This document shows positions 22,946-30,831 of a DNA stretch of 32,729 nt, in pieces (position 1 is the stretch's first letter; the number at the start of each line of letters is the position of its first letter). The DNA comes from Galactobacter sp. (GTDB taxonomy: Bacteria > Actinomycetota > Actinomycetes > Actinomycetales > Micrococcaceae): contig NZ_JALAGT010000087.1 of NCBI RefSeq assembly GCF_022712295.1, positions 1 through 32,729 of the forward strand, given 5' to 3'. Below the pieces are notes generated by a model. That model saw nothing but the letters and a program-made list of their open reading frames with translations. It made no database searches and was not told the DNA's origin. The position numbers and the translations under genes are program-made.

Positions 22946-24576
22946 TGTCCACCATCCTGAACGTCACCGACCTCAAGGTCCACCACGGCCCCGTCCGTGC
23001 GCTGGCCGGCGTGAATCTCAGCCTGGAACGCGGCGAAATCCTCGCCGTGGTCGGCGAGTCCGGCTCCGGAAAATCCACCCTGACCCGCGCGTTGCTCGGC
23101 CTGACGCCGCCCACGGCGACGGTATCGGGCTCCGTGGTGCTCGACGACGTTGAGGTCACTTCCCGCTCCGCCCGCGCCCTGCGCGGCGAAACCATCTCCC
23201 TGGTCCCGCAGGACCCGGGAGCGTCCCTTGATCCGGTGCGCACCATCGGTGCGCAGCTCTTCGAGACCCTCAAACTGCACCGGTCCGCGGAACTGAAGGG
23301 GGCAGCGGAAGCTGAGACCAGCCCGTCGGGCATTGCGTCCGAGAAGCCGCAGGCGAGCCTGCGCGAGCGCGCGATTCAGCTGCTGGACAGCGTCGGAATC
23401 GACCGCCCGGCCGCGCGGCTGAAACAGTACCCGCACGAGCTGTCAGGCGGACTCAAGCAGCGGGTGCTGATCGCGCTGGCCTTCTCCCGCGAGCCCACCG
23501 TGCTGGTAGCGGACGAACCCACGTCCGCTCTGGACGTCACCGTGCAGAAGTTGGTGCTCAGCACCTTCACCGCCCTCGCCAGAAGCCACGGAACCTCGGT
23601 GGTCTTCGTGACCCACGACATCGCCGTCGCCACCGACCTGGCCGACCGTGTGGTGGTGCTCAAGGCGGGTCAGATCGTGGAGACGGGGTCCGTGAAGCAG
23701 CTGGCCACGGATGCCCAGGCGGAATACACGCGTGCGCTGCTGGGCCAGGCGCTCCCCTCCACCACCGACGCGGATGCCAAGCGGATTACCGAGCGCGAAG
23801 ACGCGGCGTTGGAGGTACATGACCTCGTGAAGAGTTTCGGTGATCGCACCGTGGTTGATTCGGTGAACCTCACGGTCCCGCGCGGAACCACCTTCGCGCT
23901 GGTGGGTGAATCCGGATCGGGCAAGTCCACCACCGCCCGCATGATCCTGGGGCTGGAGACCCCGGACTCGGGTTCCGTGAAGGTCCTTGGCCAGGAGACG
24001 GTGGGACTCGGTGGCGCGGCTCGACGGGAGCTGTGGAGCAAGTTGCAGCTGGTCCACCAGAACCCGGACACCTCGCTCGACCCTCGCTGGAGCGTCGCCA
24101 AGATCATCGCGGAGCCGCTCCGACACCACTCCAAACTGGCCCGCGCCGACCGCGAGCTGCGCGTCCGGGAGGCGCTGGAGCACGTCCATCTGCCGCAGAG
24201 CCTGTTCACCTCGCGTCCGGGGGAACTCTCAGGCGGGCAGCGTCAGCGCGTCGCGATCGCCCGCACTCTGGCCGTCGGGGCCCAGGTACTGGTGTTGGAC
24301 GAGGCCCTCTCAGCACTGGACGTCGTGACCCAGGAACGAGTGCTCGAACTGCTGGACGAACTCCAGGCGGACCTGGGCCTGACCTACTTGTTCATCTCTC
24401 ACGACCTGGCCGTGGTGGAGCGCTTCAGTCACCACGTGGGTGTGCTCAGTGGTGGTCGGCTCGTGGAAACCGGGCCCACCACCCAGGTCTTCGCTGCCCC
24501 AACCGCGGACGCCACCCGAATGCTGTTGGACGCCCGACCCGGGGAGCGGTTGCGCACCCTGGTCGCCGCGTCCTGA
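22945..24576 (+). CDS. Double ABC ATPase (DppD-DppF fusion type)
   Basis: This 543-residue ATPase has two complete ABC domains in one chain. The first has Walker A VVGESGSGKSTLTRA (about 33-47), signature LSGGLKQRV and Walker B VLVADEPTSALD. The second has Walker A LVGESGSGKSTTARM (about 318-332), signature LSGGQRQRV and Walker B VLVLDEALSALD. A switch histidine follows each (FVTHD and FISHD). ATG 22945 is used because it overlaps the permease stop; the longer upstream frame is a shadow. A single fused ATPase drives the DppB/DppC-type permeases, common in actinobacteria. Replacing the usual P in DEP by A in the second Walker B is a minor oddity. Confidence 0.9.
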   Translation: MSTILNVTDLKVHHGPVRALAGVNLSLERGEILAVVGESGSGKSTLTRALLGLTPPTATVSGSVVLDDVEVTSRSARALRGETISLVPQDPGASLDPVRTIGAQLFETLKLHRSAELKGAAEAETSPSGIASEKPQASLRERAIQLLDSVGIDRPAARLKQYPHELSGGLKQRVLIALAFSREPTVLVADEPTSALDVTVQKLVLSTFTALARSHGTSVVFVTHDIAVATDLADRVVVLKAGQIVETGSVKQLATDAQAEYTRALLGQALPSTTDADAKRITEREDAALEVHDLVKSFGDRTVVDSVNLTVPRGTTFALVGESGSGKSTTARMILGLETPDSGSVKVLGQETVGLGGAARRELWSKLQLVHQNPDTSLDPRWSVAKIIAEPLRHHSKLARADRELRVREALEHVHLPQSLFTSRPGELSGGQRQRVAIARTLAVGAQVLVLDEALSALDVVTQERVLELLDELQADLGLTYLFISHDLAVVERFSHHVGVLSGGRLVETGPTTQVFAAPTADATRMLLDARPGERLRTLVAAS

Positions 24577-24619
24577 CCCCTGACGTATTTCATACTTCCG
24601 ACCTTTGAAGGAACACACC

Positions 24620-26311
24620 ATGAACAACCATCCTGCTGCCGACCGCCGCTCCGCCTTCGATCCCGGACCGCCCGGTGGCCGCCGCGGAAAGTCCGCACGC
24701 ACCAAGTTGGGTCTGCGCCTGGCCGCCCTCGCCGGTGCCGCGACCCTGGCCCTGACCGCCTGCGGAGGGGGATCCGACGCGTCCACCGGGGGGACCACGG
24801 CCGGAGGTGATCCGGTCAAGGGCGGCAACTTCGTTTTCGCCGAGGTCACGCCCATCAACCAGTGGCAGACCCAGAACGCCCGCTTCTACGAGAAGGCCAA
24901 CGTCCTCAACTCCGTGCTGGACCGCCTCACCTACTTCGATCCCGAGACCAAGAAGCTGGTGGGCTGGATCGCCTCGGACTTCCAGTCCAACGAGGACCGC
25001 ACCGAGTACACCTTCACCATCCGCGATGGGGTGACCTTCTCCGACGGTTCGGCTCTCGACTCTGAGGCCGTCAAGGCCAACCTGGACGCCTTCGGCAAGG
25101 GGATCGAATCCGCCAAGATCCAGCCCAACGTGGACTTCGCCAACTACGACTCCGCGAGCGTGGACGGGAACAAGGTCACCGTCAAGCTGAAGAAGCCGGA
25201 TGCCAACTTCCTGCGCGCCACCTCCTCCGTCACCGCCGGCCTCGTCTCTCCGAAGACCCTGAAACTGAACACCGCAGGGCAGTCGGACATCTCCAAGATC
25301 GTGGGTTCCGGACCGTTCGTCTACGAGTCCCAGATCCCGGATCAGGAGGTCAAGTTCAAGGCTCGCAAGGAGTACAAGTGGGCGCCAGAGACCGCAGAGA
25401 ACCAGGGCGCCCCGTACCTTGACTCCTTCACCGTGAAGTACCTGGCGGAGGTCGGCAATCGCGCCGGCGCCGTGCAGACCGGACAGGTGGATCTGGCCCG
25501 CGGCCTGCAGCCCGTCGACGAGGAAGCCGTGAAGGGCTCCGGCAACCAGGTGCTGGCCGTCCCCGGCCTGGACCTCACCGCCAACGTCGCGGCCCTGCGC
25601 ATCGGTTCCGGCAAGCTGGAGGACGTGAAGGTCCGCCAGGCCCTCAACGCCGCGATCGACCGCAAGACCATCAAGGACACCGTCCTCTCCGACTCCTACA
25701 CCGTGGCCGCCTCCGTGCTGAACCACGACGCCCCCGGCTTTGTGGACCTGTCCAAGGATCTGTCTTACGACCCGGACAAGGCCAACAAGCTTCTCGACGA
25801 GGCCGGATGGAAGAAGGGCTCCGACGGCATCCGCGCCAAGGACGGCAAGAAGCTGGAGATCACCGTCTCCACCTCCTCCAACTCCGTGGTCATCAAGCCC
25901 GCCTTCGAACTGATCGAGCAGCAGTGGAAGGACGTGGGCGTCAAGCTGGTCAACCGCGCAGCCGACAACACGTTCGTTGTCCAAGCCCAGACCAACGATC
26001 AGGTGGAGATCTTCGGAACCCGCCAGTTCGCCTATGGGGGTCTCGGCCCCGTGTTCGGGCCGGCCAACAACACCCAGACGCTGCACAACACGGCCGACCG
26101 CGATGAGCTCTTCGCCAAGGAACAGGCCGCCACGGACGACGCCGAACACGAGAAGCTCGTGGCCGACGAGCAGAAGAAGATCGCCGTGGACGACGCCATC
26201 GCCCTGCCCCTGTGGGACGAGGTCCAGGTCTACGGTGCCCACTCCGGCGCCCACGTCGAATTCACCACCGGAACCGCGCCCATCCTCCAGGGCGCCTGGA
26301 AGGAGAACTGA
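24620..26311 (+). CDS. ABC transporter substrate-binding lipoprotein (family 5)
   Basis: This 563-residue extracellular binding protein of the SBP_bac_5 class starts at ATG 24620, with GAAGGA about 7 nt upstream. A basic N-terminal region, a hydrophobic stretch and LALTACGGG give a lipoprotein signal with the modified Cys near residue 46. Family marks include the TYFDPETKKLVGWIASDF segment, TFTIRDGVTFSDGSALDSE near the first third, and VRQALNAAIDRKTI. The ligand is not encoded in an obvious motif. Given the SAM riboswitch and the two flavin monooxygenase-type genes that follow, an organosulfur compound is likely; peptides or opines are the alternatives. Confidence 0.88.
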   Translation: MNNHPAADRRSAFDPGPPGGRRGKSARTKLGLRLAALAGAATLALTACGGGSDASTGGTTAGGDPVKGGNFVFAEVTPINQWQTQNARFYEKANVLNSVLDRLTYFDPETKKLVGWIASDFQSNEDRTEYTFTIRDGVTFSDGSALDSEAVKANLDAFGKGIESAKIQPNVDFANYDSASVDGNKVTVKLKKPDANFLRATSSVTAGLVSPKTLKLNTAGQSDISKIVGSGPFVYESQIPDQEVKFKARKEYKWAPETAENQGAPYLDSFTVKYLAEVGNRAGAVQTGQVDLARGLQPVDEEAVKGSGNQVLAVPGLDLTANVAALRIGSGKLEDVKVRQALNAAIDRKTIKDTVLSDSYTVAASVLNHDAPGFVDLSKDLSYDPDKANKLLDEAGWKKGSDGIRAKDGKKLEITVSTSSNSVVIKPAFELIEQQWKDVGVKLVNRAADNTFVVQAQTNDQVEIFGTRQFAYGGLGPVFGPANNTQTLHNTADRDELFAKEQAATDDAEHEKLVADEQKKIAVDDAIALPLWDEVQVYGAHSGAHVEFTTGTAPILQGAWKEN

Positions 26312-26313
26312 GC

Positions 26314-27774
26314 ATGACCACCCAACCCGAGGCCGCATCGTCGAGCATTGACGCCCCCGCGCAGCGGGGCCGCAAACGCCTGCTGCTCTCCGCGTTCCTC
26401 ATGAACACTCCCGGGCACATCCTGGGAGGCGGGTGGCGCCACCCGGACGGGCGTGCGGCACAGTTCAACGACCTCTCCGTCTGGACGGACCTGGCGAAGC
26501 GGCTCGAGGCAGCCAAGTTCGACTCGATCTTCCTGGCGGACGTGGTGGGACTCTACGGTGAACACGAGGGCGGCTGGGCCTCCCACGTGCGCCGCGGACT
26601 GCAGATCCCCTCCAACGACCCGCTGGTGCTGGCCTCCGCGCTCGCCGCGGTCACGGACAAGATCGGCCTCGCGTTCACGTCCTCCATCATCCAGGCGCAC
26701 CCGTACCAGCTGGCCAGGCAGCTCTCCACCCTGGACCATCTCTCCGGCGGACGCGCGGCGTGGAACATCGTGACCTCCGTGCTGCCCAACGCGCACCGCA
26801 ACTTCGGTGCCGTCGGACTGCCCGAGCACGACGACCGCTACGAGTGGGCCGAGGAATACGTGGACGTGGCCTACCGGCTCTGGGAAGGCTCCTGGGACCG
26901 CGACGCACTGCAGGCGGACCCCGCAGGCGACTTCGCCGATCCCGCGAAGGTCTCCAAGATCCACTACCAGGGTCAGCGCTACAACGTGGAGGGGCCGCAC
27001 CTGCCCACGCCGTCCCCGCAGGGCACCCCGTACCTGTTCCAGGCGGGCTCGTCGGACCGTGGGCGTCGCTTCGCCGCGACGCATGCGGAATCCACGTTCC
27101 TCTTCGCCCCGAGCCCGCAGTACGTGGCAGACCAGGTCGCCAAGCTGCGGTCTTTGGAGGCGTCCGTGGGCAGGGCACCCGGCTCCGTGAAGGTCTTCGC
27201 CGGCCTGCACGTGGTGGTGGGTTCCACCGAGGCGGAGGTGGCCCGCAAGCTCTCCGAATTCGACGAGTACCTGGACCTCGACCATATGATCGCCCACATC
27301 GGCGGCGGGATCGGCGTGGACCTGGGCGGTCTGCCTCACGACGCCACCCTGGGTGACCTCGACACCGAGGGTGCCCGCGGAGTGCTCGAGGCGTTGTTTG
27401 CCTCCGTCCCGGGCAAGAATCCGACCGTGGGAGACGTGGCCCGCTACCGCGCACGCAACCAGCTCGTCGCGGGGACCCCGTCGCAGGTCGCGGACGAGCT
27501 GGAACGCTGGCAGGACGCGGGCATGGATGGGCTGAACCTCATCAACTTCACCCTGCCAGGGACCTACGTGGACTTCATCGAAGGGGCCCTGCCGGAACTG
27601 CAAGCCCGCGGTCTGGCCCAGACCTCCTACGGCACGGGTGCGACCTTGCGTGAGCGGGTGTCCGACGGCGCGTCAGGGCCCACCATCGCCACGGACCACC
27701 CCGCCGCGCAGTACCGCGGAGCGTTCCACGAGTTCTCCGCAGCGGCCACCGAGAAGTCGCCGCTGCAAGTTTGA
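26314..27774 (+). CDS. Flavin-dependent monooxygenase of the NtaA/SnaA/DszA (luciferase-like) family
   Basis: This 486-residue FMNH2-dependent monooxygenase starts at ATG 26314, with AAGGAGA upstream. SAFLMNTPGHILGGGWRHP opens the TIM-barrel core. DSIFLADVVGLYG, TLDHLSGGRAAWNIVTS (a family hallmark), NFGAVGLPEHDDRYEWAEEY and YLFQAGSSDRGRRFAATHAE follow the NtaA/DszA pattern. Known members oxidise nitrilotriacetate, dibenzothiophene sulfone, dimethyl sulfide or alkylated thiols. The sulfur-linked context (SAM riboswitch, DszC-like neighbour, ssu genes close by) favours C-S bond cleavage. A separate flavin reductase is needed and none is in the window. Confidence 0.87.
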   Translation: MTTQPEAASSSIDAPAQRGRKRLLLSAFLMNTPGHILGGGWRHPDGRAAQFNDLSVWTDLAKRLEAAKFDSIFLADVVGLYGEHEGGWASHVRRGLQIPSNDPLVLASALAAVTDKIGLAFTSSIIQAHPYQLARQLSTLDHLSGGRAAWNIVTSVLPNAHRNFGAVGLPEHDDRYEWAEEYVDVAYRLWEGSWDRDALQADPAGDFADPAKVSKIHYQGQRYNVEGPHLPTPSPQGTPYLFQAGSSDRGRRFAATHAESTFLFAPSPQYVADQVAKLRSLEASVGRAPGSVKVFAGLHVVVGSTEAEVARKLSEFDEYLDLDHMIAHIGGGIGVDLGGLPHDATLGDLDTEGARGVLEALFASVPGKNPTVGDVARYRARNQLVAGTPSQVADELERWQDAGMDGLNLINFTLPGTYVDFIEGALPELQARGLAQTSYGTGATLRERVSDGASGPTIATDHPAAQYRGAFHEFSAAATEKSPLQV

Positions 27775-27821
27775 GCGCCGCACGCACAACAACATCTTGG
27801 GGTTTGAGTTCCTTGAACGCG

Positions 27822-27841
27822 GCTGCCGGTGAAACGGCAGC
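27822..27841. promoter_or_regulatory. Hairpin in the gap before the DszC-like gene
   Basis: GCTGCCG (27822-27828) and CGGCAGC (27835-27841) form a perfect 7-bp stem with loop GTGAAA, in the 127-bp gap between the two oxygenase-type genes. There is no T-tract, so it is more likely an mRNA processing or stabilising element, or a weak attenuator, than a full terminator. Confidence 0.4.
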
Positions 27842-27901
27842 GCGCGGCACTCGAACTTCGCCATTCATCACGATTCGACACCAGTCAAGAACCGAGGAGT
27901 C

Positions 27902-29167
27902 ATGACCACCACACTCACCGCCACCAGTACCGACCCCGCCTCCTACGAGGCTCTCTCCCTGCGTTTCGCCCCACTGTTCGCCCAGATCGGCGCCGGGGCC
28001 CTGAAGCGGGACCTGGATCGTGAACTGCCCTTCGAGGAGGTCGAGGCTCTGGACGCAGCAGGCTTCGGTGCGCTCCTTGTCCCTGCCTCAGCAGGTGGTA
28101 TCGGCGTGAGCATCGAGACTTTCATCCGTTTGCTGATCGACCTCGCCGAGGCCGACTCCAACGTGGCCCATCTCTACCGCGGCCACGTGGGCTTCGTGAC
28201 GAGCCTGAAGTACCAGCCTGAGCACATCCAGCAGCGGTGGTACCGCGAGGTGCTCAACGGCAAGACCGTCGGAAACGCGTCCACAGAGCGCGGCGGCAAC
28301 GCCCTCGGCACCCTGAACACGGTGTTGACCAAGGGCAACAACGGCTGGGAGATCAACGGCACCAAGTACTACTCGACCGGAACCATCTTCTCCGACTACA
28401 CCCGCGTCTCCGCTTCCCAGGAGGGTGGCGGTCGTCGTTTCGCCGTGGTGAACCTCTCCGCTCCTGGCGTCTCGATCGAGGATGACTGGGACGGGTTCGG
28501 CCAGAAGCTCACCGGTACCGGCACCACGGTGCTGAAGGGAGTCCCGGTGGACGAGGACGCCGTTCTCGAGCGAGTCCCGGGCGGCTCCGACGCCATCTTC
28601 GAGGCGTCCTTCTTCCAGCTGGTGCTGCTGGCCGTCCTGGCCGGCATCGCCCGTGCGGCCCGTCGGGATGCGGTGTCCACCATCGCCGCTCGAAAGCGCA
28701 CGTTCAACACCGGATCGGGGTTGCCCTTCCGTGAGGATCCGTTGATCCAGGAGGCCGTCGGCCGCCTCTCCGCCAAGGCCTTCGCGGCCGAGGCCACGGT
28801 GCTGCAGGCAGCTCGTGCCCTCGATGTGGCTGACGAGGCGTCTTACGAGTCCGGTGCCTACTCGCCCGAGTTCGACGGCCAACCGCCCTATGAGCTCTCC
28901 CTCGGCGAGATCGCCGTGGAACAGGCGCAGGTGATCGTCCCGGAGCTGGCCATGGCCGCTGCACAGCAGCTCTTCGAGACCGTTGGGGCCTCCGCGACCT
29001 CCACGTCCAAGGGCCTGGACCGGCACTGGCGCAACGCCCAGACCGTGGCCACACACAACCCGATCTCGTTCCGTGCCCGCGCCATCGGTGACTTCCATAT
29101 CAACGGCACGCTGCCCGAGGGCCTCAACGCCATCGGCGATGCCACCAAGGGATCCGCAGCCAAGTGA
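27902..29167 (+). CDS. DszC/SfnB-type flavin-dependent sulfur oxidoreductase (acyl-CoA dehydrogenase fold)
   Basis: This 421-residue enzyme has the acyl-CoA dehydrogenase fold and starts at ATG 27902 with GAGGAG just upstream. ASTERGGNALGTLNTVLTK and WEINGTKYYSTGTIFSDY form the flavin-binding middle domain. The C-terminal LDRHWRNAQTVATHNPISFR is the DszC/SfnB hallmark that separates these oxygenases from true acyl-CoA dehydrogenases, which carry a catalytic Glu instead. DszC oxidises dibenzothiophene and SfnB acts in sulfone use. It probably oxidises the imported compound ahead of, or after, the NtaA-like enzyme. The order of reactions and the substrate are unknown. Confidence 0.87.
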   Translation: MTTTLTATSTDPASYEALSLRFAPLFAQIGAGALKRDLDRELPFEEVEALDAAGFGALLVPASAGGIGVSIETFIRLLIDLAEADSNVAHLYRGHVGFVTSLKYQPEHIQQRWYREVLNGKTVGNASTERGGNALGTLNTVLTKGNNGWEINGTKYYSTGTIFSDYTRVSASQEGGGRRFAVVNLSAPGVSIEDDWDGFGQKLTGTGTTVLKGVPVDEDAVLERVPGGSDAIFEASFFQLVLLAVLAGIARAARRDAVSTIAARKRTFNTGSGLPFREDPLIQEAVGRLSAKAFAAEATVLQAARALDVADEASYESGAYSPEFDGQPPYELSLGEIAVEQAQVIVPELAMAAAQQLFETVGASATSTSKGLDRHWRNAQTVATHNPISFRARAIGDFHINGTLPEGLNAIGDATKGSAAK

Positions 29168-29173
29168 CTCGGT

Positions 29174-29213
29174 GTCCGTGAGAGCTGGGTCCTCCTAGCC
29201 GACTCTCGCGGAC
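29174..29213. terminator. Hairpin at the end of the organosulfur operon
   Basis: GTCCGTGAGAG (29174-29184) and CTCTCGCGGAC (29203-29213) pair over 11 positions with one G-U wobble, seven bases after the stop of the DszC-like gene. The stem is strong but lacks a T-tract. It is probably the operon terminator together with the next hairpin. Confidence 0.5.
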
Positions 29214-29260
29214 AAGGCGCTCAACCCATGAGGGATGTGCGCGCTTCCGAGTCATTTCCG

Positions 29261-29315
29261 CCCCTTCGCTCCGTCCGGACCTGTGCATGCCATGGGTCCG
29301 GACGGAGTGAAGGGG
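29261..29315. terminator. Long 21-bp hairpin downstream of the organosulfur operon
   Basis: CCCCTTCGCTCCGTCCGGAC-C (29261-29281) pairs with 29295-29315 over 21 positions, one of them a G-U, around a 13-nt loop. It is the longest stem in the window. The following CACTTTCG is a poor T-tract. It may be a terminator, or a mobile or repeated palindromic element. Confidence 0.5.
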
Positions 29316-29370
29316 CACTTTCGTGTGGGTGCAGGCTGCACCGGGGCATCTCAGCGGATGAAAGGAGGAG

Positions 29371-29418
29371 ATGAATTCATCCTGTAGGTGGATGTTCCTG
29401 TCACGATTCCTTGGTTGA
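29371..29418 (+). CDS. Possible 15-residue leader peptide
   Basis: AAAGGAGG (29361-29368) precedes an ATG at 29371 that reads MNSSCRWMFLSRFLG and stops at 29416-29418, ten bases before the next gene. The spacing of 2 nt is shorter than usual. The ribosome site and ATG lie in the loop of an inverted repeat, GGATGAA (29356-29362) with TTCATCC (29376-29382). It may be a translated leader for the membrane protein that follows, which lacks its own ribosome site. Confidence 0.3.
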   Translation: MNSSCRWMFLSRFLG

Positions 29419-29427
29419 CTGGTGTGC

Positions 29428-29730
29428 ATGACTTCAACCCGCATCCGTCCCGGTCCGGTCGCCGCCTCACCTCGTGGGACGGCCCTGCGCACGGCTGCGG
29501 TGGTCTGCAGCGTGGCCGGACTGGTGCTGATGGGTGTGGCGACGGGCATGACGGCTTACACACAATCCATTTGTCATGAGCTGTATGGCCGCTCCATCCA
29601 GGAAATACCCGTAGGTCAGTGGCCGCCGAGCACCTTGATCTACCTCTCAGTGGGCGCGCTGGGGGCGCTGACGACTCTGGTCGGACTGGTCTGCACGGGG
29701 CTGGTTCTGATCCGCAGGCGGCGCGGTTAG
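29428..29730 (+). CDS. Small two-helix membrane protein of unknown function
   Basis: This 100-residue protein starts at ATG 29428; a GTG at 29422 is the alternative. It has two transmembrane helices, AAVVCSVAGLVLMGVATGMT near residues 24-43 and LIYLSVGALGALTTLVGLVC near 70-89, and a basic C-terminus IRRRRG. The segment between them contains one Cys and is likely outside the cytoplasm. No family was recognised. It lies between the organosulfur operon and a palindrome-rich gap. It has no good ribosome site of its own, so coupling to the short frame upstream is possible. Confidence 0.55.
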   Translation: MTSTRIRPGPVAASPRGTALRTAAVVCSVAGLVLMGVATGMTAYTQSICHELYGRSIQEIPVGQWPPSTLIYLSVGALGALTTLVGLVCTGLVLIRRRRG

Positions 29731-29754
29731 CTCTGGTTCATGCGCAGTGCCCCT

Positions 29755-29841
29755 ATTTGCGGCCAGAATGGTGATCCGCGGCGCGATCTTTGTTTTGCGA
29801 CCGTCGTACGACGGCCGCAAAACACGAAAGTTGCCGCAAAT
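29755..29841. repeat. Nested palindromic element
   Basis: A 32-bp near-perfect palindrome at 29792-29823 runs from GTTTTGCG through the core CCGTCGTACGACGG to CGCAAAAC, with a single mismatched pair. It is flanked by a further perfect pair, ATTTGCGGC (29755-29763) and GCCGCAAAT (29833-29841). No gene lies here. It could be a miniature mobile palindrome, a REP-like unit or a double terminator. Confidence 0.55.
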
Positions 29842-29883
29842 GCTCGACATAGAGCGGAACGCCGATAAGCCACCGAAACGTCG

Positions 29884-29913
29884 GGAAGCCCCCGTCGTAG
29901 GACGGGGGCTTCC
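29884..29913. terminator. Strong hairpin terminator between convergent genes
   Basis: GGAAGCCCCCGTC (29884-29896) and GACGGGGGCTTCC (29901-29913) form a perfect 13-bp stem with a GTAG loop. It lies 64 bp after the end of the minus-strand ssuC gene and also serves the plus-strand gene before it. Confidence 0.75.
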
Positions 29914-29976
29914 TGACATTTCGGTTGTAAACCGGAGTATGCGGGGCGAACCGCGAATCGTGGGGTGAAGCGACGA

Positions 29977-30831
29977 TCAGGTCCAGCGGCGTTCGGCCCA
30001 GCGTTCCACCAAACCGAGCAGAGCGTCGGTGATCTTACCGAGCACGGCCAGCAGGATGATCGCCAGGATCAGCCGGTCGGTGCGCCCGTTGTTCTGTGAA
30101 TCCGTCAGAAGGAAGCCCAGTCCCATGGAGGCGCCGAGCAGCTCGGCTGCCACGAGGAACAGCCACGCCTGAGCCAGCGCGAGTCGGAGCCCGGAGAAGA
30201 TGGAGGGCACCACGGCGGGCAGTTGCACGGTGCGCAGCAGCCGCAGCCCGGTGTATCCGAAGGCCCGGGCGGCCTCAACGAGATTCTTGTCCACGTGTCG
30301 CAGCCCGGAGGCCACGGTGGTGAACACGGGGAAGAATGCGCCGATGGCCACGAGGGTGACCTTGGAATTCTCGCCGTAGTGCAGCCAGATCAGCAGCAGC
30401 GGCACCCATGCCAGGGACGGCACGGCCCGCAGGGCGCCGATCAGCGGGGAGAACATTTCAGAGAAGACGCGGGAGAGCCCCACCAGGGAGCCGACCACGA
30501 GTCCCAGGACACCGCCGATCACGAAGCCGAGCAGCACACGCTGCACCGAGATGCCGATGTGCGTCATGAGCGTGCCGTCGGCAAACAGGCTGGTGCCTGC
30601 GGAGAACACCGACTGCGGCGTGGGCAGCTTGGATTGAGCAACCATCCCGGAGTTCGTGACGTAGGCCCAGATGATCAGCAGCACCACGGGGATGACGGCG
30701 CCCAGCGCCGCACGGCGCCAGCGGGATGAGCCTGTGCCCGACGACGTGTGCCCACCGCCCGCCGCTCCCGCGCCGACCTCGGCCGTCTCTGCGGCATCGG
30801 CGACGGAGTCTGTCTTGCTGCTCATGCTCAT
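29977..30831 (-). CDS. ssuC: Aliphatic sulfonate-type ABC transporter permease
   Basis: This 284-residue inner-membrane permease of the SsuC/TauC/NrtB class (BPD_transp_1) has a hydrophilic N-terminus of about 35 residues, then about six helices beginning LGAVIPVVLLIIWAYVT. The coupling region VEAARAFGYTGLRLLRTVQLP, followed by PSIFSGLRLALAQAWLFLVAAELLG, is typical of sulfonate, taurine and nitrate permeases. ATG 30831 overlaps the ssuA stop (ATGA). It should move alkanesulfonates or a similar oxyanion together with the products of the two preceding genes. Confidence 0.87.
   Translation of the reverse strand: MSMSSKTDSVADAAETAEVGAGAAGGGHTSSGTGSSRWRRAALGAVIPVVLLIIWAYVTNSGMVAQSKLPTPQSVFSAGTSLFADGTLMTHIGISVQRVLLGFVIGGVLGLVVGSLVGLSRVFSEMFSPLIGALRAVPSLAWVPLLLIWLHYGENSKVTLVAIGAFFPVFTTVASGLRHVDKNLVEAARAFGYTGLRLLRTVQLPAVVPSIFSGLRLALAQAWLFLVAAELLGASMGLGFLLTDSQNNGRTDRLILAIILLAVLGKITDALLGLVERWAERRWT

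Noticed and set aside
24590..26338. 582-codon minus-strand open frame
   Set aside because: Antisense shadow of the substrate-binding lipoprotein gene.
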